Below are positions 55,754 through 64,000 of a stretch of 64,000 nt of DNA, piece after piece. Source of the DNA: Ilex aquifolium (lineage: Eukaryota; Streptophyta; Magnoliopsida; Aquifoliales; Aquifoliaceae); the NCBI GenBank assembly GCA_951799425.1, contig OX637395.1, forward strand, positions 35,240,323 to 35,304,322. Direction: 5' to 3'. A model generated the notes under the pieces. It saw nothing but the letters and a program-made list of their open reading frames with translations. It did no database searches and was not told the DNA's origin. The position numbers and the translations under genes are program-made. Numbering within the stretch: the stretch's first letter is position 1; every line of letters begins with the position of its first letter.

Positions 55754-56988
55754 GAAGCCTATCATTCTCACTGAATCTCTCTCTCTCTCTCTCTTATACC
55801 GCTAAAATTTTCTTGAGTTTACAGAGTTTCCTAAAGCAGATTGGCTCTGATTTGGTCATAACGTACTGATTCATACTCCTGGACATGCCAAAATACACCA
55901 CATGTTGAGTACAAAATTTGTCTAGTTGTCCAAAGTGATTCATACTACCGAATTTTATGCATGGATTGTAAAGAGATGCCCATATTCGTCTTAAAAAAAA
56001 AGTATCATATTCACACAAAAATTTAGTATTAGTTTATTTTTTGTTTTGATGACGTTCTTCGGTTTATATGTTATGTCCAAATGGTGTTCAATGAAATTGA
56101 TAAGTTAAGGGTGTTTTTTTTTTTTTTTTGTGACTGTTACTGTGATAATGTAACTGTCTAATTTATATTACTGTCTAGTTTTGTATAATTTTGATAATGA
56201 CTATAGTTGTTACTGTTATGCTCCACCTCTGCCACCTTTTATAGTACCTCTATTCCCAACTATCGTTCCTTACATCTCACCCACACGAGCATTGCTGTTA
56301 ATGTGATCATGTTATTGTGAGAGTGATTGTTAATGTTACTACTACAGTGTCGTTATTGTTACTATCTTGCTATTACTGTTACTGTTATTGTGTCGCTATT
56401 ACTGTTACCGTCTTACTGTTATTATCTATTTTGTAATATAACTATTTATTTTATTAAGGATAAATTAACTTTTATACTTTTAGTTGTTTTTTAAGTCCCA
56501 AAAAAAACACGTCTGTCCTTCTGCTCCCAAAAGTTCACAAGTGTAGATCAACTTCCAAAAAGCTCTTAAAATTATACTAAAATATTTTTTTAGGCAAAAA
56601 AAAAGAAAAAGCTAAGGGTTAAAATAATTTTAACTAATTAACCAAAACACACCACTCATTTGTAACTATTCTCCCTCTCTCTCTCTCTCTCTCTCTCTGT
56701 ATATAGTAAACTAATGCCCTCCCTCTCACTCACTCTCTACTAAATACAAATTCTCTTCTTTTTTCTTGTGTTACCGTAAAATAAGCTAAAATATTTTTTT
56801 ATTAAACTATAAAAATTAAAATCAATAAACTATAATTGTTTGAAATTAAAATTTATAAAATCTTCCCTAAGATCAATCATCACAACAAAAATTATAATAG
56901 TTTTAATTTAAAAAAAAAGAATAAATTTTTAAATAAAAAATTATTAATATTAAAAATAAAAAAACTCATTTGTATTAGCCCGCCCTAG
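55754..56988. other. Intergenic, nothing recognised
   Basis: Includes (CT)n at 55776-55793 and 56672-56698 and a T/G-rich stretch with many TACTGTTA-like steps (56130-56440). No reading frame with a recognisable domain. Confidence 0.5.
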
Positions 56989-57088
56989 TGTGTGTGGTGA
57001 GAGAGAGCGAGTCCAAAGCAAGTAATTAGCAAGCTGAATTAATATATTGCATCCGACTGGAGGAAGAAAGAAAATAACCGAAGGAAAA

Positions 57089-57469
57089 TCAAGTTTGGGT
57101 TCCATCCTCAATTTCCCCTTCGCCGAGCCTTTCAGATCTTACATCGTTTGGTCTTGCATGATCTAAAGCACGAGGTGGTGGTGGTGGTGGCGGCGGTGGT
57201 GGAGGGCCAGCGGCAGCGGCTGCAGAAAGGTGACGAAAGAGGTAGAGCCTTAATTCTTGACGGCGGGAGAGTGGCTGCTCCTCCTTGCGATGAAAATTCC
57301 GGTGACACCCACAGGCGGCGCAAAGCAAAGCTTCTGGTGTTCCGTCGTTCCCACTCTTCGAGAACTCGCCGCATCCATCAATGGCGTGGCGACCGAGGTG
57401 GGCTGCGTGGTTGCGCCTACACTCTTTGTACCTTACCGTCTCAGCAGCACCATTATTGTTTGTAGCCAT
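57089..57469 (-). CDS. MIF protein, copy 3, 126 aa
   Basis: This is the best-preserved MIF of the cluster. The ZF-HD dimerisation finger spans residues 14-62, with Cys17, His21, Cys33, Cys50, Cys53, Cys55, His56 and His60 in place ([37 protein letters not shown]). It is followed by [16 protein letters not shown], an 11-Pro run and the tail [20 protein letters not shown]. No homeodomain is present. The expected role is to sequester ZF-HD homeodomain proteins by dimerisation. The start is the ATG next to the CT/GA tract conserved in copies 1 and 2. Downstream and upstream flanks match copy 2 closely. Confidence 0.88.
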   Translation of the reverse strand: MATNNNGAAETVRYKECRRNHAAHLGRHAIDGCGEFSKSGNDGTPEALLCAACGCHRNFHRKEEQPLSRRQELRLYLFRHLSAAAAAGPPPPPPPPPPPRALDHARPNDVRSERLGEGEIEDGTQT

Positions 57470-57686
57470 GAGAGAGAGAGAGAGATATGGGGGACTATAG
57501 AGGAGATGAAGCTAATTTGCAAGGCTCTTCCGGCGGTGCTGTGCGAAAACGACCATTACAAGTGGCTTTACTGCAATAAAAAGGAACAGGAATTAATTGC
57601 CATTTGGAGTAGAAGACAAAAGGGTGAGTAGGAGTCATCGGTTTAAGCCATTGGGTTTGAAATGGATGATAAGGTTGTAATTTAGG

Positions 57687-58875
57687 CGGGGGCGGGACAA
57701 TTTGGGGCCTAAAAGGGACAAATATAAATGAGGTTTTTTTTATTTTTTAATATTAATAAAAAGAAATATAAAATGTGTTTTTTTAAAATTTTTTGAGATG
57801 TAAAATTACTAAATTTTTTATAATGAGATTTTGCTAATATAATCATTGATCTATTTAATTTTTCTTGTGATATAATCGATCTTAAATAAAATTTTATTAT
57901 TTAAACAATTTTTTTCTACAAAAGTAATTGTTATTAGGTATGTCAAGTGTCAACGGACCAAATATGGACCGGATTGGCCTATATTCGAATCCGAATCCGA
58001 TTAACTTTTTTGTCCATCCGATTATCCAACGGATTTGAAAAATTCAATCCATGTCCAAATCCGATAATTTTCGGATGCTCAATCCGAAAATCCGATCCAA
58101 TCCATTATCCACCAAATTTGAAAAATTCAATCCATTATCCGCCAAATTTGAAAAATTTAATCCATATCTGAATCTGTTAATTTTTTATCCGGTCCGATTA
58201 TCACAAAAAACACTTGTACACCAAAAAATTAATAATAAGAATTTATATAATTAACTAAAAAAAGGAGGAAAAATGAAAAATTAAAGTAAAAGAAAGAGGA
58301 AAAATCAAACAAGAAAGGGAAACAAAATAAAAATGAAAAAAAGTGGGTCATACATTGTGATATTCACTCTATTTTTACTTATTTTTTAGTATAAGTATAA
58401 TATATGTGTGATATTTATTTACATAATATTTTTTCATTCAGATCGAATTATTATAAATTCATATCCGAATCTGTTTAGAGTCTTAGACAACTCTAATTGA
58501 ATTAGGATCGGATCGGATTAATTGATTGAAAATTTGATCCATATCTGCTTAAACGAATTGGAATTCGAGTTGAAATCCAGTCCATTGACAGACCTAGTTT
58601 TTATAAAAAACTGTCAATAATATTAGTTGAATAATAAATGCATTTGAAAAATAAAATTAACTTTTTTATATAATTTAGTATATCAATTAGAGTATGACCC
58701 AAACTAATTAATTTTATTTGTGGACTTAACTTTCAGTACTTTTTGTGGGCTTTGATGTTTTTAAAGATTTAGACTTTTTATTTTGGCTAATTACACATCC
58801 AAATATTTTGGGGCCTTCCATAAGTGTGAGACTTAAAGTAAAGGCCTTGTTGGCCTTGTTATTGGGTCGGCCCTG
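57687..58875. mobile_element. Probable hAT-type element, 1189 bp, in the flank of MIF copy 3
   Basis: It is absent from the matching place near 42722 in the copy 2 flank, where the sequence runs straight from TTGTAATTAAGG to CTGAGATTCTG. The ends are CGGGGGCGGGACAATTTGGG and, inverted, CAGGGCCGACCCAATAAC, both continuing to GGCC. A clean 8-bp duplication was not found. It contains the nested MITE at 57935-58596. Confidence 0.7.
57935..58596. mobile_element. hAT-type MITE, 662 bp, nested
   Basis: The ends are TAGGTATGTCAAGTGTCAAC and, inverted, TAGGTCTGTCAATGGACTGG, the TAGG..TGTCAA type also seen at 20704-21202. The interior repeats AATCCGA and CCGATTA. The flanking 8-mers ATTGTTAT and GTTTTTAT match at 6 of 8 bases. 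Confidence 0.72.
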
Positions 58876-59984
58876 AGGTTACGTCGGATTCTGTGTCGCG
58901 TTTAAGTTGTATTATTTTAAAATTTAAATAATTATACCCAATGTATTTGTAATTTATAGTCGAATTCATCTGTGAAATTCATATCGTTTATAAATTGAGT
59001 ATAAGTTACGTTGTAAGTGGTGGTATTGTCTTTAACCATATTTATATCAACTCATTTATTTGGCAAGTGTAAGTATAAAAGCATTTCTGGTGAGTCTGTA
59101 ACAACCACAGTAGCATCATAAATCAAACAAATGTAAATATGTTTTAAAGCGTAATAAAATAATTTTTTTCATAAAAGTATCCTTAGTAAAAGTAAATTAT
59201 ATTAAATTTTAATGTACTAGAAATGCACTAAGTGCGTTACACGTGATTTTTTTGTTGAAACATTTGATAAAACACATAAAATAATCTAATTATATAGTTA
59301 AATTAGATATTATCTCATATTTAACATACTTAAATTGTTTGTATTCTCTTCATAACTATAAACATCCGATGAACTCATTTTCTGTGATTTTTTTATTCGA
59401 ACTACTAAGTAGTAAGGGTTATAGATTTTTCTTTTCTCTATTTTTTTTTTTTTTTTGTCTTTCTTGTTTTTACTTTGTGCCTCAATAGTTTTTTACCAAA
59501 TTATTTTGATTGTGAATGAAGAGAAAAGCTATATATATCCATTTTGGGGCATTGGAGATGATATTGTGTCAATGGAGTTGTCGACGTATATTAATATTAG
59601 GGTTTTGAAAAAAAAAAAGAATAATATTTTTTTTGTATATCATATTAAGCATAACATGACCATTCAAAAGTTTTGCAAAGATAGAGAAATTTATATGATT
59701 TATTAGAGATTATTTTTTTATTTAAATACATAGAGGTATAATGGTAATTTATATATTTAAATACAAAAGGACATGTTAGACTTTATAATTTTTAATAAGG
59801 GTAAAATAGTGAATCAAAAAAATTTCATGCTAAGGTATATTGTTTGTTTTTAACTATGTACCTATGTATGTTATTACAGGTGTGACAAGAATGGAATAAA
59901 ATTAGACAAGAAAATACAAAAATTAAATACTTATGAACAAAAAATACTTAAAAAACGTTTAAGAATAATATCTTAATTTAGCAT
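58876..59984. other. Rest of the MIF copy 3 flank, then AT-rich DNA
   Basis: 58876-59130 continues the flank shared with copies 1 and 2 (ATTATACCCAATGTATTTGT; TAGTCGAATTCAT). The remainder is AT-rich. An 83-codon frame at 59455-59706 has no recognisable feature and lies in low-complexity sequence. Confidence 0.55.
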
Positions 59985-60514
59985 ATTCACTTTTCTATGA
60001 GAATACATTTTTGTTTTTCTTTTCTTTTTTTTTAATTATGTTACTACAGTCTCGCAAGTTTTCAAGTCTTATCATTTTGGCCCAATAAAAAATGGTGGTT
60101 TATACGTAGGACAACATGACATATCCTGGGTGATTAAACTTGAGGGACATGTTTTAAAAACTTGAGAAATTAAAGTGCTACAAATAATAAAGTTGAGGGA
60201 TCAAAGTGACATAAATTATAAACCTAAGGGACCAAAGGGACCCCTTAAGGGTGATCACATGAGATGAACGTAACTTTTTCTATTAGTGAACTTAATCTGA
60301 CGTATCCGACTCGAATAAATTTATATAATTAAAAATTTGGGGGTTTAAAGTGACAATTGAAAAAGTGATTACCAAAGTTAGACAAGAGATTCATGTCACA
60401 TTTTTCTCATCTAAAACCTGCTTGTAAATAAAATCTTCCTTGTGATGCACATCCACTACATTGGCAAGAAGAACATAGCAACAAGCAAGGGAAAATAAAT
60501 GGTGTGCGCACAGG

Positions 60515-61738
60515 TTTTTGCACAATAGTTTATAAAAAACAGTCTCTTCCCTGATGAACTCGCCCCAGAGTCGAACGTCGGGTATCTCCCTGCAAGGCAA
60601 GGGTTGAGGGGGCCAAAGGGCCTGCTGGAGTGGTGATGAATTGTTTCTTTGGGTCCCTCGATCCCTCAGGCGGTTTGAAACGGACTCCGGCCTGGGGGAT
60701 GGTATTTTCCACAGCAAGGAATGGGTTGAAAGGGCCAAAGGAGGCCTAAGGAGTGGTGATGAATTGTCGTTATGGTCGATCGAAAGCTTCAGGCGGCCCT
60801 ACGGAGGTTCCTGGTACACACAAAAAGAGTCAGAAAGGGCGCCGGAGTGTTTTCCGGCGTATCCCCTCCAACGATCAAGTCAGTTCTTTGACGATGAGGA
60901 AGAAGAGAACACTGGTTGTTCTAGAGGGTCGTCTTTGCGTACCTTTGCAATGTATTTTTGGGAACTATTTATACCCACCCGGACTTCATCATTGGTGACA
61001 GTCTAGAGAGTAGGTAGTGTTCAGAGATGGGGCAGTGTGCCCCCTACTGTGTATGGGGAAGACCCCATTATTGATTGCTCGGATCCCCGAGCAATCAATG
61101 TTCTTTCCTTTGTCTAAGAGCATTGAATGCTCGGATCCCCGTGCACTTAATGCTCTTCTTTCAATGACGGATCAGTAAATGCTCCGATGCTGGGACAATT
61201 AATGTTTGCCTCTTTCCGGCTTTTCATGTCAAAGCGAACATCCCATCAGCAGTGAATTCATTTATTGCTGCCTTTCAATTGCCGCACGTTGCCAGGGGCA
61301 GTTTCGTCCGCCTGCCCCCCATCATGTCACTTTCGCCATGTGTCCCGCTATTATTGGAGGGACGTCCTGTTGGCTCTGACGCCCTGACTCCCTTGTGCAG
61401 AGCGCCCCCATGATTCCTAGTCTAGCCAAAGTAGTACTGCCTGATAGCGACTTTTTATGAAGTAGGAGCTACGTAACAGGATTACTACTCCCGTCATCAT
61501 CTCTCGGCGCCGAGGGAGAACCGTGACCATGTGATAAGTGTACTTCAGGCGCCGAGGGTATGCAGTTGGAAGAACCGGATGACCCCTTCTCGTCGAGACC
61601 ACGTCGCTTTTGAGCACGTGTCCAGAATGTGGATGACAGCATCGTCGGCGCCAAGGACACGTGTCCTCATCGCAGAGAGAGTCGCCTATTCTACCGAGGA
61701 CATGTGTCCTGATCCCCCGTGATCTCAGAAATGTCCCA
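60515..61738 (-). mobile_element. LTR-like fossil (possible solo or partial LTR)
   Basis: GC-richer than its surroundings. On the minus strand it starts TGGGACATTTCTGAG. A TATA-like GGGTATAAATAGTTCCC lies near 60970. It holds repeated ATTGCTCGG(G)GATCCGAGCA and ACACGTGTCC phrases upstream of the TATA box, as in LTR enhancer regions. Downstream, a block ending CAATTCATCACCACTCC occurs twice about 122 bp apart (near 60630 and 60752). No internal genes and no clear 5-bp duplication are seen, so the limits are approximate. Confidence 0.55.
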
Positions 61739-61964
61739 TCAAATGGGTATTGAAAAATTTACTTTTTTGGAACGGTTATATTATTTTTTCAGTAACTAAG
61801 TGTTTTTATGTTATTAAGCATTGAAGGTAAGCACACAAGAAGCAAAATAACATCATAAATTAATGGAGATTAGTTTCTTTCCTTTTCTTGAATTTTTTTC
61901 TATTACCATAATTATTATGTTCTTCCTTCTTTATTTTTTGGACCATCCAAACATATATTCACTG

Positions 61965-62241
61965 AGTTATTTACCAATGGCATGCACCTCATAAACTTAT
62001 TTCTTAAAACTAGTCATTACTTTCAAACTTATTTCTTAAACTTCACTTTTTAGAGGACGTCATTTGAAATGACGTCATAACACCTTTAAAGCGTTAAAAA
62101 CGTTATTTCAAATGACATATTTCAAGAAAACGTCATTTGGAATGACGTTTTGTAAAAATTGACTAGGTTTGAGAAATAAGTTTGAAAGTGACTGATTTAG
62201 AAAAATAAGTTTTTGAGGGGAATGGATATAATGAAAAGTTT
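61965..62241. mobile_element. Small MULE-like MITE, 277 bp
   Basis: The 10-mer TATATTCACT is duplicated exactly at 61955-61964 and 62242-62251. It belongs to the ACATATATTCACTTTGTCG block of the surrounding repeat, so the empty site is known from sister copies. The inner ends CATAAACTTATTTCTTAAAA and (inverted) CAAAAACTTATTTTTCTAAA are complementary. The centre has GACGTCATTTGAAATGACGT-type palindromes like the repeats of the Pack-MULE ends. Confidence 0.88.
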
Positions 62242-62930
62242 TATATTCACTTTGTCGTATATTGTCAATTAAACTATCATTTTGTCTGTGTAGTTACGAC
62301 AAAAATATATCATTTTAGTTACTAAAACGTATTCCTCTTATGAACTTTTATTTGTATGATTGTTATTCTATTACTAAGTACATAAAAAGAAAAATGATGT
62401 CATAAAAGAATGACGCGAAACTATTTCCTTTTTTGAGTGCACTTTTCTCTATAATAGTTATAATGTTATTCTTTCTTTAGTTGTTTGAACCGTCATGACA
62501 CATCTTCACTCTATTGGTGGAGTCAACTAAATTTTTGCTTTGTTTTTGTGGTTACAACAAATAGGAAGCTTTTCGGTAACTAAAAGTACAAAGTTGAATT
62601 TTTCTTGCATAATTTGGTAATGACCTTAAATTTATTTATTATTATTATTTTTTTTTATCAAGACCTTAAATTTATTGGAATGAGCAATTACAGTTATGAA
62701 AAATGTGCCACAAAAAGTTTACTTTTTTGCCACAAATTATGTCAGCACAAAAACTAAAAAAAATTCGCAACGAAATCGAGAATTTGTCACCAAACTTTTT
62801 ACGATGGGTTAATGTGAAATAATAGATTACGAAAACTCTAATTGATTGTATTGACTCAACTTTTCATGCTTTTGATCTTTTTTCTCTATGATTGATATTC
62901 TATCTTTGTTATTCAACCCTTAAGATACTA

Positions 62931-63381
62931 GCCGTGAATCACGTTGCACGTGCAAATTTTTTTAAAAAAAATTGATGGATTACATATAAAGAATATGAGT
63001 TAAATATCATGTCATATTTGCCAAGCCTATTTTGTATACTATATCTTTTAATTTAAAAAATCACATTTGTACTCAAAAATAAATTAAGATCCATTCATGC
63101 AACTCAAATATAAGCTTGAAATTGCATTATGATTTTAAAATTTCAGTAGACTTAATTTACTTTTTATGGATTGTATTGAATTATTTTGGCCAAACAACTT
63201 TTGTGGGATTCTGATTTTCATAACCTTGGAACATGGTTAGCAATTGAATTATAAAGAATAACTTTTTATACTCTTTTCGATTGTTTGTTATGATGTAATT
63301 TTTGTTTTAACTGATTAGTCTCTCCAATATAGAGTTACATTAGACTCATCTAGGATTAATTGTTCATTTTAGAAACAACTC
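62931..63381. other. Intergenic, nothing recognised
   Basis: AT-rich. A CTAGCCGTGAATCACGTTGC phrase at 62928 looks like the end of a dispersed repeat, but no partner was found. Confidence 0.45.
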
Positions 63382-63398
63382 GAATCCACTGGATTACC

Positions 63399-63640
63399 AC
63401 TGAGGAGGGTGGTCTAGTGGTAGTACCGGTCTTATTCCTCATCTAGAGGTTGGGAGTTCGAGTCCTGGAGTCCCTATTAGGTTTCGATGGTTGGCCGCTA
63501 TGCCAGCCTAGCTAGGTCTGGTCCCGAGAGGTGTTCCAGGCGCGGTCAGAGGCCTTATGATTCCACCAGTGAGGGCCTAACGCGGGGTGGTCGCCGAGCA
63601 CTCTTCTTTGCCCCCACCCCCTTTTTTAATTATCAAAAAA
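63399..63640 (+). mobile_element. tRNA-derived SINE, 242 bp
   Basis: An internal RNA polymerase III promoter is visible: A box GGTCTAGTGG (63411-63420) and B box-like GAGTTCGAGTCC (about 63454). A 3' tail ends in a T-rich and ATCAAAAAA stretch. Flanking 17-mers GAATCCACTGGATTACC (63382-63398) and GAATCCACTGGGTTACC (63641-63657) differ at one base, a long target duplication typical of LINE-driven retroposition. It looks full length. Confidence 0.92.
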
Positions 63641-63699
63641 GAATCCACTGGGTTACCCACTAATTTTTTTCTTCCTTTTTTGTAATTGATATTGTGTTA

Positions 63700-64000
63700 T
63701 TGTCTAAATTAATCATTTGGACTTCTATGACAATATGTTCACTTTCTATGAGAATATGATCATTTGGTATTCACAGTTGCAAAAAAAAAAATGACTATTT
63801 TTCTCAAGGTAAAATATAGTAATATCTACCCAAGTATAGACATACATTTTTTATTCTCATTTTTTTTAATTATGTTACAACAGTTTTGCAAGTTTTTAAG
63901 TTTTATCATTTTGGTCCAATCGAAAATGGTGGTTTATATGTAGGCGATATGTTATATCATGTGATTAAACTTGAGGGACATTTTTTAAAGACTTAAGAAA
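63700..64000. repeat. Dispersed repeat family, partial copy at the window edge
   Basis: It matches 36130-36420 and 59985-60190: a GAGAATATGATCATTTG-like block, TTTTGCAAGTTTTTAAGTTT, TCATTTTGGTCCAATCG and TTAAACTTGAGGGACAT. It continues past the window end. Confidence 0.6.

Larger units (their letters stand above)
59985..62930. repeat. Dispersed repeat family, copy 2 (interrupted twice)
   Basis: The block order follows 36120-37770: GCAAGTTTTCAAGTCTTATC, TTGAGGGA, ACATAGCAACAA, then AAGCATTGAAGGTAAGCACA, ACATATATTCAC and GGTTACGACAAAAATATATC. It is interrupted by an LTR-like fossil (about 60515-61738) and by a MITE (61965-62241). The copy 1 order shows where each insertion lies. Class unknown. 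Confidence 0.6.

Noticed and set aside
57148-57631. Plus-strand frames of 105-124 codons opposite MIF copy 3
   Set aside because: Shadows of a conserved minus-strand coding region. The minus frame has the family motif.
59455-59706. 83-codon plus-strand frame
   Set aside because: AT-rich low-complexity sequence after a T-run, with no motif.

Overview
The window is nuclear DNA of a eudicot plant. The evidence is spliced plant genes (a plant YY1-type zinc-finger gene, ZF-HD/mini-zinc-finger genes, a tau-class glutathione transferase), AT-rich intergenic DNA, and a dense load of plant transposons, many with readable target-site duplications (TSDs). The species cannot be named from sequence alone.

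Layout. 1-14.3 kb: a Ty3/gypsy element of the Tat type (1203-13478, 5-bp TSD GTATA), broken in about a dozen places, sits in what looks like an older LTR element. A 3-kb non-autonomous CACTA element (9897-12942) sits 8 bp before its 3' LTR. 14.7-20.1 kb: two copies, in opposite orientations, of an unclassified long repeat; the second is bounded by long inverted repeats. 20.1-22.8 kb: CCA-rich low-complexity DNA and three small DNA transposons. 22.8-32.1 kb: the six-exon YY1-like gene on the + strand. Its long first intron holds a decayed second copy of its own promoter and first exon. 32.4-43 kb and 57-59 kb: a minus-strand tandem family of three mini zinc finger (MIF) genes and one ZF-HD homeobox gene whose zinc-finger half is destroyed. 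43.5-45.5 kb: a two-exon tau GST on the minus strand. 48.2-50.6 kb: a MULE-type and a hAT-type element side by side. 51.5-55.8 kb: the 5' end of a WDR18/IPI3 (RID3)-like gene, split after codon 12 by a 4-kb Pack-MULE. That element carries pieces of two other genes, a DUF4079 plastid protein and a thioredoxin-like 3-3 protein, and is flanked by an 11-bp TSD. 59-64 kb: a dispersed repeat family interrupted by an LTR-like fossil and a small MULE-like MITE, then a tRNA-type SINE with a 17-bp TSD.

How the parts fit together. The MIF and ZF-HD genes share flanking DNA and an upstream GA/CT tract, so they look like duplicates of one ancestral ZF-HD gene. Three now encode only the dimerisation zinc finger, and one encodes essentially only the homeodomain. 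In known plants MIF proteins antagonise ZF-HD proteins by dimerising through this finger, so a cluster with the halves on separate genes is the most interesting host-gene observation here. The Pack-MULE with two captured fragments is the most interesting transposon observation. All protein names rest on recalled family motifs; no database search was run.
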